From positions 1-7,750 of the forward strand of contig JALWEA010000515.1 in the NCBI GenBank assembly GCA_027039465.1: a stretch of 7,750 nucleotides of DNA. Direction: 5' to 3'. The position numbers and the translations under genes were made by a program. Shown one piece after another: positions 1-7,133 of this stretch. This stretch comes from Calditrichia bacterium (lineage in GTDB: Bacteria; Calditrichota; Calditrichia; Calditrichales; Calditrichaceae). The number at the start of each line of letters is the position of its first letter. Position 1 is the stretch's first letter. The notes beneath the pieces were generated by a model. It saw nothing but the letters and a program-made list of their open reading frames with translations. It was not told the DNA's origin and ran no database searches.

Positions 1-29
1 ACTTCTTGTTTTTTCCCCGGAATATCGTG

Positions 30-36
30 AAAGGAG
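30..36 (+). promoter_or_regulatory. Ribosome binding site for the ChaN/Tiki-like gene
   Basis: AAAGGAG lies 7 bases before the ATG at 44, a near-ideal Shine-Dalgarno match and spacing that supports this start. Only 43 bases precede the gene in the window, so its promoter, or an upstream gene it may be co-transcribed with, cannot be judged. Confidence 0.85.
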
Positions 37-43
37 CTTAACA

Positions 44-1294
44 ATGCCCAAAAAAAGCATTATCCTTATCACGCTTTTAGTGCCGTTTCTTTTAATTATT
101 TTGTTTCGCAATCAAATTGTATTGACTATTGACGCCTGGCAACATCGAGTATCAAAAAATATGCCCAAGCGGCCTTTGCCCGAACTACCCGCCGAACTAA
201 AAAAGGCGCTTTCGGAATATCTGCAAACCCATTTTCAAAATCCGGAAGAGTACATCATCAACAAATTTAAAGATCACGATATTGTGTTTCTGGGAGAATT
301 TCATCGTATCCGACACGATCCCGAATTGGTGCAACGCATGGTTCCGCTGCTGTACCGCCATGGAATTTATAATCTTGGGATGGAATTTGCGTGCCGACGT
401 GATCAAGCATTAATCGATTCGTTGGTAACCGCGCCGGACTATGATCAATCGGTGACCAATCGAATTTTAGCCGATTTTATCGCTACTTGGGGTTATCAAG
501 AGTACGCCGATATTTTCAAAGCGGTCTGGCAACTAAACCGTAGTTTACCCGATTCGGTAAGGAAATTTCGTTTAGTCGGACTGAATGCATTTAAAAATTG
601 GAGCCTGGTTAAAACCGAAGCCGACCGGCGCGATCCTAAAATTTTGGCCAAAGTACATGCGGAAGGCTATGGCGACAGCGTCATGGCCGAAACGGTTCTG
701 CGCGAGATTGTTGCCAAAAAGGAAAAGGCTTTGATTTACTGTGGCCTACACCATGCGTTTACTCAATACCATCAACCTATGTATGATGCGCAAAAGGATA
801 GCATCGTTGGCTTCTTTCAGGATCGGCTGGGACTACGTGTTTTTAAAGCCATTGGTCAGCGCGCTTTTACTATTTCGTTGCATTCGCCATGGAAAGATGC
901 CAAATATGAAAAATTTGTTTATCCTTTAAATGGAGCCATTGATGCCCTGATGAAGGAGATCGGCGACCGATTTTACCCGGTTGGCTTTGACACTCGCAAC
1001 ACACCCTTCGGAGAATTGACCGATACCGCCAGCATCTATCAAGTGGGATATCCCGATTTTAAATTAGCCGACTTTTGCGATGGCTACATTTTTCAAAAGC
1101 CGATTTCGCAATATCGCACCGTAACGCCTATTCCAGGTTTTATTAATAAACAAAATGTGGATTGGATACGTGCCCATTTATCGAATCCCCGATTAAAAAA
1201 TACGATATGGTGGAAAATATTAAGCCCCGAAACCATGGGCTATTTGCAGTGTAGTCATGTAAGCATAGAAAAATGGTTTAGTGATTTGCAATAA
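44..1294 (+). CDS. Membrane-anchored ChaN/Tiki/erythromycin-esterase-like protein
   Basis: This 416-residue protein begins with two lysines and a hydrophobic helix (about residues 5-21). There is no lipobox cysteine, so it is probably a signal anchor or uncleaved signal holding the rest outside the cytoplasmic membrane. The following domain resembles the ChaN/Tiki/EreA superfamily. After a strand (DIVFL) comes G84-E85-F86-H87, then the second-strand motif G112-M113-E114, and later a strand ending in G234-L235-H236-H237. In this superfamily such Glu and His residues line the active or metal/heme-binding site. The protein is longer than typical ChaN and nearer the size of EreA-type esterases. 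Its C-terminal part, including DFCDGYIF at about 343-350, is not assigned. It could be a hydrolase, a peptidase-like Tiki relative or a heme-binding protein; the sequence does not decide. It is separated from the downstream kinase by 118 bases, so co-transcription is uncertain. Fold assignment is moderately secure and function is unknown. Confidence 0.75.
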   Translation: MPKKSIILITLLVPFLLIILFRNQIVLTIDAWQHRVSKNMPKRPLPELPAELKKALSEYLQTHFQNPEEYIINKFKDHDIVFLGEFHRIRHDPELVQRMVPLLYRHGIYNLGMEFACRRDQALIDSLVTAPDYDQSVTNRILADFIATWGYQEYADIFKAVWQLNRSLPDSVRKFRLVGLNAFKNWSLVKTEADRRDPKILAKVHAEGYGDSVMAETVLREIVAKKEKALIYCGLHHAFTQYHQPMYDAQKDSIVGFFQDRLGLRVFKAIGQRAFTISLHSPWKDAKYEKFVYPLNGAIDALMKEIGDRFYPVGFDTRNTPFGELTDTASIYQVGYPDFKLADFCDGYIFQKPISQYRTVTPIPGFINKQNVDWIRAHLSNPRLKNTIWWKILSPETMGYLQCSHVSIEKWFSDLQ

Positions 1295-1333
1295 AAGATT
1301 TAAAAAAATGAATTGATAAACTATGTGGAAATT

Positions 1334-1379
1334 AGGTCGTGGCGGGAACTTCCCGACCTTTCGGGACAAGTTGTCCCGC
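1334..1379. repeat. Four-armed inverted-repeat element, REP-like
   Basis: This GC-rich patch in an otherwise AT-rich spacer contains the same short arm four times in alternating orientation: GCGGGA (1342-1347), TCCCGA (1351-1356), TCGGGA (1361-1366) and TCCCGC (1374-1379). Adjacent arms make two hairpins, CGGGAA-C-TTCCCG (1343-1355) and CGGGACAA-G-TTGTCCCG (1362-1378). Alternatively arms 2 and 3 pair around CCTT, enclosed by arms 1 and 4. An outer AGGTCG/CGACCT pair (1334-1339, 1354-1359) also exists. The form is typical of REP/BIME-type extragenic palindromes. No T-tract follows, so it is not a classical intrinsic terminator, though it could stabilise or attenuate mRNA between the genes. Only one copy is in the window, so repetitiveness in the genome is inferred. 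Confidence 0.6.
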
Positions 1380-1412
1380 AGGCCATTATGTAATATTTAA
1401 AAATTAAAGAAC

Positions 1413-3647
1413 ATGGTAGGCAAAACCGTTTCTCATTACAAAATTTTAGAGGAACTCGGTCGTGGCGGGATGGGCGTGGTTTACAAAGCCGAAGACACCA
1501 AACTCAAGCGCACCGTGGCGCTTAAATTTTTACCGCCGGAGTTTATGTCGGATTCCGAGGCCAAGCAACGCTTTTTAATCGAAGCGCAAGCGGCCGCCGC
1601 ACTCGATCATCCCAATATCTGCGCCATTCATGAAATTGAGGAGGGAAACGGCCAAACTTTTATGGTCATGGGCTTTATTGAAGGCCGGAGTCTTGAGGCA
1701 AAGATCAAAGGTGAAAGATTAAAGATAAAAGAAGTCCTTGATATTGCCCTTCAAATTGCCGAAGGACTTAAAGTCGCCCACGAGCATGGTATTATCCATC
1801 GCGACATTAAACCGGCTAATATCATGATTACCAAAGAAGGTCGCGCTAAAATTCTTGATTTTGGCCTGGCTAAATTATCCGGCCTTTCGCAGCTTACCAG
1901 ATCCGGTGCGACTTTAGGTACCACGGCATACATGTCACCCGAGCAGGCGCGCGGTGAGCCTGTGGATCAACGCACTGACATTTGGTCGTTTGGCGTGGTG
2001 CTCTACCAGATGCTCACAGGTCAATTGCCATTTGAAGGTGAATACGAGCAAGCTATCATTTACTCCATCTTGCATGACGAACCGGAAGCCCCTTCATCGT
2101 TTAGAGAAGACATTCCGCAAGACCTGGAACAGATCGTTCTGAACGCATTGCAAAAAGAGCCGCGGCAGCGTTTTTCATCCATGGCTGAAATGATACCCGC
2201 TTTACGCGAATTACAAAATAAAAGCACGGCGATCAGCAAAGCAAAAGCACAAGAATCTAAAAAAACTTTGCCGTCTATTGCCGTACTGCCTTTTACCAAC
2301 ATCAGCGCCGACCCGGAACAGGAATATTTTTGCGACGGCATGGCCGAGGAGATCATCAACGCCCTGACGCAAATCGAAGGCCTGCGCGTGGTGGCCCGCA
2401 CGTCGGCTTTTGCATTTAAGGGCAAAAACGTGGATGTGCGCGAAATCGGGAAAATTCTGAATGTCACCACGGTTCTGGAAGGCAGCGTACGCAAGGCCGG
2501 CAAGCGCGTGCGCGTTACGGCTCAGCTCATCAAAGTGGCCGATGGCTATCATCTCTGGTCGGAAAAGTACGACCGCGATCTGGAAGACATCTTTGCCGTG
2601 CAGGATGAGATTTCACAAAAGATTACCCACCAATTAAAAGGGAAACTCTTTGGTGAAGAAAAAGAAAAATTGGTGCGCAAGCCGGTGGAAAATATGGAAG
2701 CCTACGAACTGCTTTTAAAGGGCCGCTATTTTATGAATCAGATGACGCGCGCCGGATTGAACAAAGGGATTGATTATTTTCAGCAGGCCATCGAACGTCT
2801 TCCCGATTTTGCCGAAGCTTACGCTAACATGGCTTCCTGCTACAGCGTGCAGGCCATGTTAGGTTACTTGCCTTCCAATATTGCCATGGCAAAAGCCAAA
2901 ACAATTGCCCAAAAGGCCCTGTCCATTGATCCGAACCAAGTGACAGTGCACTCAACATTGGGCTTAGCAATACTATATCATGACTGGGATTGGCAGGGAG
3001 CAAAAAGAGAATTGGATCGGGCGCGAGCCTTGAATCCCAACCATGTGAACACTCATATATATTTTTCACTTTATTACCAAATATTAGGGAAAGTGGAAGA
3101 CGCATTGCGCGAAGCGCAGCAGGCCGCGGAACTGGATCCCATTTCCACGATTATCATTATTAATTTTGCCGTCCATTTAGTGCGCGCCAATAAGCTGAAG
3201 CAGGCTAAAAAACAAATCGCCAAAATATTCGAACTGGTGCCCGATCATCCCTACGCCCATTATTTGTCCGGTCAAATTGCCGTTTTGCAGGGAGAATATG
3301 AAAAAGCTTTTACCCATTACGAAAAATCAATGAAACAGTCCGGCCAAACACATCTGTTAATCGCGGCCTTGGGCTGGGCGCACGGTAAAGCCGGCAACCG
3401 CCAAAAGGCGCTGGAATTCTTGAAAAAATTAGAAGCAATTGCACAGCACGAAGCGGTGAGTCCGGTTTATTTTACCCGAATTTATATCGCTTTAAAGGAT
3501 TTTGACAAAGCTTTTGACTATCTGGAAAAGGCCTATCAGGAACACGATTCCTCACTCCTCAATATTCGAACCGAAGAAAGCATTTGGGATTTGCACGGGC
3601 ATCCGCGCTTTTTAGAATTTTTGAAAAAGATGGGGTTAGATGATTAA
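1413..3647 (+). CDS. Serine/threonine protein kinase with TolB-like domain and TPR repeats
   Basis: This 744-residue protein is a eukaryotic-type kinase likely acting in signalling. The kinase domain (about 9-268) has all catalytic elements: glycine loop GRGGMGVV (16-23), ATP-binding K38, helix-C E57, catalytic loop HRDIKPAN (129-136, with D131 and N136), DFG (149-151) and SPE in place of APE (175-177). It should therefore be active. A short Lys/Ala/Ser-rich linker leads to a TolB/FlgO-like domain (about 287-400: SIAVLPFTNIS, CDGMAEEI, LEGSVRKAG, YHLWSEKYDRDLEDIF). The rest is a helical TPR array (about 430-740) ending in a HPRFLEFLKKMGL segment typical of this family. No transmembrane helix is visible, so a soluble cytoplasmic kinase is expected, with TPRs binding partners and the middle domain perhaps sensing a ligand. 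The start fits the usual family N-terminus (SHYKILEELG), although its Shine-Dalgarno is weak (TAAAGAA, 1404-1410). The target is unknown. It may not be functionally linked to either neighbour. Confidence 0.92.
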   Translation: MVGKTVSHYKILEELGRGGMGVVYKAEDTKLKRTVALKFLPPEFMSDSEAKQRFLIEAQAAAALDHPNICAIHEIEEGNGQTFMVMGFIEGRSLEAKIKGERLKIKEVLDIALQIAEGLKVAHEHGIIHRDIKPANIMITKEGRAKILDFGLAKLSGLSQLTRSGATLGTTAYMSPEQARGEPVDQRTDIWSFGVVLYQMLTGQLPFEGEYEQAIIYSILHDEPEAPSSFREDIPQDLEQIVLNALQKEPRQRFSSMAEMIPALRELQNKSTAISKAKAQESKKTLPSIAVLPFTNISADPEQEYFCDGMAEEIINALTQIEGLRVVARTSAFAFKGKNVDVREIGKILNVTTVLEGSVRKAGKRVRVTAQLIKVADGYHLWSEKYDRDLEDIFAVQDEISQKITHQLKGKLFGEEKEKLVRKPVENMEAYELLLKGRYFMNQMTRAGLNKGIDYFQQAIERLPDFAEAYANMASCYSVQAMLGYLPSNIAMAKAKTIAQKALSIDPNQVTVHSTLGLAILYHDWDWQGAKRELDRARALNPNHVNTHIYFSLYYQILGKVEDALREAQQAAELDPISTIIIINFAVHLVRANKLKQAKKQIAKIFELVPDHPYAHYLSGQIAVLQGEYEKAFTHYEKSMKQSGQTHLLIAALGWAHGKAGNRQKALEFLKKLEAIAQHEAVSPVYFTRIYIALKDFDKAFDYLEKAYQEHDSSLLNIRTEESIWDLHGHPRFLEFLKKMGLDD

Positions 3648-3680
3648 AATAACTGCTATTTTTCTTTTATTTAATTTGGA

Positions 3681-3778
3681 AAATTAGCGTAAAATTCTTT
3701 AAATATTTTTTTACCTTACTCACTATTTTTTTCTTAATGGTAATGCAAAAACCGACCTTCTTTTTAAAACGCTAATTT
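3681..3778. repeat. 10-bp perfect inverted repeat in the spacer
   Basis: AAATTAGCGT (3681-3690) is matched exactly by its reverse complement ACGCTAATTT (3769-3778), with 78 bases between. There is no flanking target duplication and no ORF inside. It could be a pair of protein-binding half-sites, the ends of a very small decayed element, or chance in AT-rich DNA, though the central GCG makes chance a little less likely. Confidence 0.35.
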
Positions 3779-3900
3779 AAAGGAATTTTTTAAACTTCTG
3801 ATAAAATTTTTTCTTCCACTTTTTGACATAATCATTTCAATGACCAACTTTTTGGTTCTTTGATTGTATTTAAGTTGAAAGGGGAAAAAGTATTTTTTGA

Positions 3901-3906
3901 AAGAAG
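3901..3906 (+). promoter_or_regulatory. Ribosome binding site for the methyltransferase gene
   Basis: AAGAAG lies 6 bases before the ATG at 3913. It is a moderate Shine-Dalgarno match and favours this start over the in-frame ATG at 3949 (residue 13), which has no comparable site before it. Confidence 0.5.
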
Positions 3907-3912
3907 TCTAAA

Positions 3913-4599
3913 ATGCCCTCAAGTCATTTTTACCAACTGAATCAGATTATGGAATTAATAACCCTAACCAGGCCAAACAGCATTTTGGATGTGGGCATTG
4001 GTTTTGGCAAGTACGGCTATTTGTGCCGCGAATATCTGGAATTGTTAGACGGACGGCAAAAACTGGACGACTGGCAGCGGCGCATTGACGGCATCGAAAT
4101 CTTCGAACGATACATTACGCCTTTACAGGAAAAAATTTACGACCATATCTATCCTGGCGATGCGTTGGATATTCTGCCCGGCCTGACGGAAAAATACGAT
4201 CTGATTTTACTCATCGACGTGATTGAACATTTTGAATACGCGCAGGGCGATCGGTTGCTGCACTTGTGTTTGCAACTTGGGGAAAATGTGATTGTGTCCA
4301 CGCCTAAATTCGATTTTCCGCAGAGCGCCAGCTTCGGCAATCCTTTTGAAAGGCACAAATCATTTTTTAAAAAAAGCTATTTCAAACGTTATTCCGATGT
4401 TTTTTTTGTGCCCAACTTTTTCTCCACCATCGCCTATCTGGGAAAGGACGCCAAAGCGGTACGCAAAAAAATCTGGAAACGTCGTCTTTTCATTAGTTTA
4501 CCGGCACAATTCGGCCTAAAAAAATTTTCTGGGAAAATGATCATGCGCGCCGCCAAACCGTTATTTGAAAAAGCGGAAAAAGAAGGAGTAAATCCATGA
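3913..4599 (+). CDS. Class I SAM-dependent methyltransferase
   Basis: This 228-residue protein has a Rossmann-type SAM-binding fold. Motif I is ILDVGIGFGKYG (24-35), the acidic end of strand 2 is E62 in DGIEIF, a PGDALDILPGL segment follows (81-91), and motif IV is DLILLIDVIEHFE (96-108). After strand 5 comes STPKF (129-133), then GNPFERHKSFF (142-152), a pattern seen in small-molecule and sugar methyltransferases of the Methyltransf_23/UbiG-like type. The last 48 or so residues are strongly basic with hydrophobic patches (KKIWKRRLF, KKFSGKMIMRAAK), which might touch membrane or an anionic substrate. It is the first gene of an operon; its TGA overlaps the ATG of the next gene by 4 bases, which implies translational coupling. 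Its likely role is O-methylation of the sugar or acceptor handled by the adjacent glycosyltransferases. That role is inferred from context and the acceptor is unknown. Confidence 0.85.
   Translation: MPSSHFYQLNQIMELITLTRPNSILDVGIGFGKYGYLCREYLELLDGRQKLDDWQRRIDGIEIFERYITPLQEKIYDHIYPGDALDILPGLTEKYDLILLIDVIEHFEYAQGDRLLHLCLQLGENVIVSTPKFDFPQSASFGNPFERHKSFFKKSYFKRYSDVFFVPNFFSTIAYLGKDAKAVRKKIWKRRLFISLPAQFGLKKFSGKMIMRAAKPLFEKAEKEGVNP
4583..4588 (+). promoter_or_regulatory. Ribosome binding site for the first glycosyltransferase
   Basis: AAGGAG lies inside the end of the methyltransferase gene, 7 bases before the ATG at 4596. This strong site fixes the start at the ATGA overlap. Confidence 0.85.
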
Positions 4600-5864
4600 G
4601 CATAAGAATTCTTTTCATCAGTGGCTCGGTAGGTTTAGGCCATGTGACGCGCGATTTGGCTATAGCCTGGGCTATCCGTTCGCAAATACCTGATGCTGAA
4701 ATCGTCTGGTTAGCCGGCGAACCGGCTAACCGTTACCTTGAACAAAAAGGGGAACGCTTACTACCCGACCGATACCAATGGAACGAAGAAACCAGTGTGA
4801 TCGAAAATGTGTCCGATGGAACCCGATTGAATGTGATCAAATACATGCTCAATGTCCAGAAGAAAGTATGGCCCAAACATGTGTCTTTATTTCAGGAAAT
4901 TATGCAGAACGAGCGCTTTGATCTGGTCATTGGCGACGAAACTTACGCTCTTTCCATTGCCATTAAAGACGGCAGATTATCTCTTAACACACCATTTATT
5001 ATGATTTACGACTTTATCGGTGTGGATGCCACCAGTTTTAATCCGCTTGAAAAACTAGCCGCTTACATAACCAACCGCAGATGGACCGGGACAAACCACA
5101 GATCAATTCAACCAAGGCGTAGTTTTTTTCAACTTTGGTTCGTCGGTCAGGCAGAAGATATCCCGGACAAGCCCTTTGGCTTCCGTCTGCCCAATCGTCG
5201 GGAGTGGACGCAAAAACATTACCAATTATTAGGCTACGTGTTGCCCTTTGATCCTGATGATTACCGGGACAAAGAAAAGATCAAAGCCGAATTGGGCTAC
5301 GACGAGCGCCCGCTAATTGTATGTTCGGTGGGTGGAACGAATGTGGGCCGGAAGATGCTGCACCTTTGTGTTGAGGCTTTCGAAATTTTGAAAGAAAAAG
5401 TGCCGCATCCGCAAATGGTACTGGTTTGCGGCCCGCGGCTTGATCCGGCTACCGTGCCAGAGACAGACGGCTTGCAGGTGAAAGGTCTGGTTCCGGATCT
5501 GTACCGCCATTTTGCCGCCTGCGATCTGGCGCTAATTCAGGGCGGAAACACCAGCACCATCGAGTTGACTGCCCTGCGCAGGCTTTTTATCTATTTTCCC
5601 ATCGAAGGTCATTTTGAACAGACTCTGATTGATGAGCGGCAAAAGCGTTTGCGGGCCGGTGTACCCATGACGTTTTCCACAACCACGCCCGAAACACTAG
5701 CCGAAAAGATGTTCGAAACCATGAATCAGCCCATAAACTACGCTGACATTCCCACTGACGGCGCGCAAAAAGCAGCCCAATTGGTGAAGGAATTGTTGGG
5801 CGTAGAAACTAAAAACCAAAGTACTTCAACCGTTGCCAAACAAGAAACGGTAAACAAACATTAA
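4596..5864 (+). CDS. GT-B fold glycosyltransferase, tandem copy 1
   Basis: This 422-residue protein looks like a MurG/GT28-related GT-B glycosyltransferase (PF13528 or PF04101-like), which would transfer a sugar from a nucleotide donor. The N-terminal acceptor domain opens with ILFISGSVGLGHVTRDLA, whose GLGH (13-16) is the glycine-rich first loop. It continues with GDETY (113-117) and IYDF (137-140). The C-terminal donor domain starts near LIVCSVGGT (240-248), followed by MVLVCGPRLDP, HFAACDLALIQGG and the donor-binding motif QGGNTSTIEL (315-324) with EGHFEQ beyond. No signal peptide or membrane helix is seen, so it is cytoplasmic or peripheral. Compared with copy 2 it has a 4-residue insertion between the domains (within about residues 166-186), Asn318 where copy 2 has Gly, and RRLF where copy 2 has RVPF. 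Those differences suggest a different donor or reduced activity. The polar tail after LLGVE is low in complexity. Sugar and acceptor are unknown. Confidence 0.85.
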   Translation: MSIRILFISGSVGLGHVTRDLAIAWAIRSQIPDAEIVWLAGEPANRYLEQKGERLLPDRYQWNEETSVIENVSDGTRLNVIKYMLNVQKKVWPKHVSLFQEIMQNERFDLVIGDETYALSIAIKDGRLSLNTPFIMIYDFIGVDATSFNPLEKLAAYITNRRWTGTNHRSIQPRRSFFQLWFVGQAEDIPDKPFGFRLPNRREWTQKHYQLLGYVLPFDPDDYRDKEKIKAELGYDERPLIVCSVGGTNVGRKMLHLCVEAFEILKEKVPHPQMVLVCGPRLDPATVPETDGLQVKGLVPDLYRHFAACDLALIQGGNTSTIELTALRRLFIYFPIEGHFEQTLIDERQKRLRAGVPMTFSTTTPETLAEKMFETMNQPINYADIPTDGAQKAAQLVKELLGVETKNQSTSTVAKQETVNKH

Positions 5865-5866
5865 GG
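5863..5866 (+). promoter_or_regulatory. Start-deciding ribosome binding site of glycosyltransferase copy 2
   Basis: AAGG overlaps the TAA stop of the previous gene. TTG (5867), ATG (5870) and ATG (5876) are in-frame starts. Only 5876 has normal spacing (9 bases), and it gives an N-terminus matching copies 1 and 3, so 5876 is preferred. Confidence 0.65.
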
Positions 5867-5875
5867 TTGATGATC

Positions 5876-7132
5876 ATGAGCGCCCAAAAAATCCTTTTCA
5901 TCAGCGGTTCCTTAGGCATGGGACACATTACGCGCGATCTGGCCATTGCCAAAGCCATTCGCCAAAGCGTACCGGACGTGCAAATTCACTGGTTAGCGGC
6001 CCATCCGGCCAGCATGGTGCTGAAAACCGAGGGCGAACATCTGTTGCCGGAGCCATACCTCTGGCAAGATGAAACCATTGCCGCCGAACAGGCATCCACT
6101 GGTTTTAGCATGAACCTGATCAAGTATTCCTTTAATGTAAAAAAAGCCTGGAAACGCCATTTAAAGGTTTTTAAAGAACTCATGACCAACGAACATTTTG
6201 ACCTGATCATTGGCGACGAAACTTATGAAATCGCCATTGACATCATGGCTAAAAAGCTGACGCTTGACGTTCCCTTCGTAATGATCTACGACTTCATCGG
6301 CACGGTGTCCATGAGCCGCAATCCCATTGAAAAGCTGGGCGTTTATCTGAACAATCGCAAATGGACGCGCAACCACGATCGCCTGCCTTCCTTTTTAACC
6401 AACCTGTTTGTCGGCGAAGCGGAAGATGTGCCGGACACACCGTTTGGCCGCGGTATGCCGAGCCGCCGGGATTGGTTGGAGCGAAATTGCCACGTTTTGG
6501 GCTACATTTTGCGTTTCCATCCGGATGATTTCAAAGACAAAAAAGCCTTTCGCGCCCAATTGGGATACGACGACGGCCCTCTGATCGTCTGTTCCATCGG
6601 CGGCACGGCCATTGGTAAAAACATGCTGGAATTGTGCGGTCGGGCGTACCCTTTGCTTAAGAAACAATTGCCCGGCTTGCAAATGGTGCTGGTCTGCGGC
6701 CCGCGGCTCGATCCCAAATCATTGAACGTTCCTGCCGGCGTGCAGATGCGCGGTTACGTGCACGAGCTGTACAAACACTTTGCCGCCTGTAACCTAGCCA
6801 TTGTGCAGGGCGGCGGCACCACGACCATAGAGTTAACCGCTTTAAGAGTGCCTTTTCTCTATTTTCCCATTGAAGGGCAGTTCGCCCAGGAATTGTACGT
6901 TGCCGAGCGCTTAGCCCGCCATCGCGCCGGCGTAAAGATGACTTTTTCGCAAACCACGCCGCGCATTCTGGCCGAAACGGTCCTAAAAACCATGCGCAGC
7001 AAGGTGGATTACGACCGAATTCCTGTGGACGGCGACCTCAAGGCGGCCCGAATCGTCAGGGAATTGCTTGGTTTGGCAGGCGGCATTCGAGAAACTATGG
7101 CATTACCCAAACCACAAATAATAAACAATTAA
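5876..7132 (+). CDS. GT-B fold glycosyltransferase, tandem copy 2
   Basis: Starting at 5876 this encodes 418 residues; an ORF opening at TTG 5867 would add MMI. It is a clear paralogue of the preceding gene, about half identical by eye, and is taken to be the same kind of nucleotide-sugar-dependent GT-B enzyme. Motifs: ILFISGSLGMGHITRDLA (GMGH 14-17), GDETY (113-117), IYDFIG (137-142), VGEAEDVPDTPFG, LIVCSIGGT (236-244), MVLVCGPRLDP, HFAACNLAIVQGGGTTTIEL (QGG at 311-313, E319), LRVPFLYFPIEGQFAQ and RHRAGVKMTF. This copy keeps the more canonical donor-site sequence (QGGGTTTIE, and Pro in RVPF), so it is the best candidate for a normally active member. Only 11 bases separate it from the upstream stop, so it is in the same transcript. 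No secretion signal is present. The product may be a second sugar on the acceptor built by copy 1, which is inference. Confidence 0.87.
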   Translation: MSAQKILFISGSLGMGHITRDLAIAKAIRQSVPDVQIHWLAAHPASMVLKTEGEHLLPEPYLWQDETIAAEQASTGFSMNLIKYSFNVKKAWKRHLKVFKELMTNEHFDLIIGDETYEIAIDIMAKKLTLDVPFVMIYDFIGTVSMSRNPIEKLGVYLNNRKWTRNHDRLPSFLTNLFVGEAEDVPDTPFGRGMPSRRDWLERNCHVLGYILRFHPDDFKDKKAFRAQLGYDDGPLIVCSIGGTAIGKNMLELCGRAYPLLKKQLPGLQMVLVCGPRLDPKSLNVPAGVQMRGYVHELYKHFAACNLAIVQGGGTTTIELTALRVPFLYFPIEGQFAQELYVAERLARHRAGVKMTFSQTTPRILAETVLKTMRSKVDYDRIPVDGDLKAARIVRELLGLAGGIRETMALPKPQIINN

Positions 7133-7133
7133 C

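Larger units (their letters stand above)
3648..3912. other. AT-rich intergenic region, likely operon promoter zone
   Basis: This 265-base gap has no credible ORF and no GC-rich terminator hairpin after the kinase. It probably holds the promoter of the downstream methyltransferase-glycosyltransferase operon. An extended -10-like string (TG at 3799-3800 and TAAAAT at 3802-3807) and an isolated TTGACA (3823-3828) are present, but neither has a good partner element at normal spacing. In such AT-rich DNA both may be chance. A small hairpin ACCAA-CTTT-TTGGT lies at 3843-3856. Confidence 0.4.

Noticed and set aside
1343..1378. Intrinsic terminator after the ChaN/Tiki-like gene
   Set aside because: The hairpins are strong, but no run of T follows either of them, so termination is not shown.
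1323..1400. A 25-codon ORF (ATG to TAA) across the palindromic element
   Set aside because: It has no Shine-Dalgarno sequence, and its codons simply read through the inverted repeats. The DNA structure explains it better than a peptide.
1335..1470. A 13-base direct repeat GGTCGTGGCGGGA at 1335-1347 and 1458-1470, the second copy encoding the kinase glycine loop in the same frame
   Set aside because: A 13-base match somewhere in a window this size is not rare by a rough count (about 0.5 expected), and the similarity does not extend into the flanks.
1693..1733. A Lys/Glu-rich stretch of the kinase (KIKGERLKIKE) resembling translated simple repeat DNA
   Set aside because: The segment has the normal length for this loop in the kinase family, so an inserted repeat is not supported.
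2060..2552. Two overlapping - strand ORFs of 147 and 113 codons inside the kinase gene
   Set aside because: Both are opposite the well-conserved kinase/TolB-like coding region, have Cys/Ser-rich or otherwise unstructured translations, and are shadows.
3823..3828. TTGACA as a -35 box for the methyltransferase operon
   Set aside because: At 16-18 bases downstream the sequence (around AACTTT) matches a -10 box poorly, so I did not call a promoter from it.
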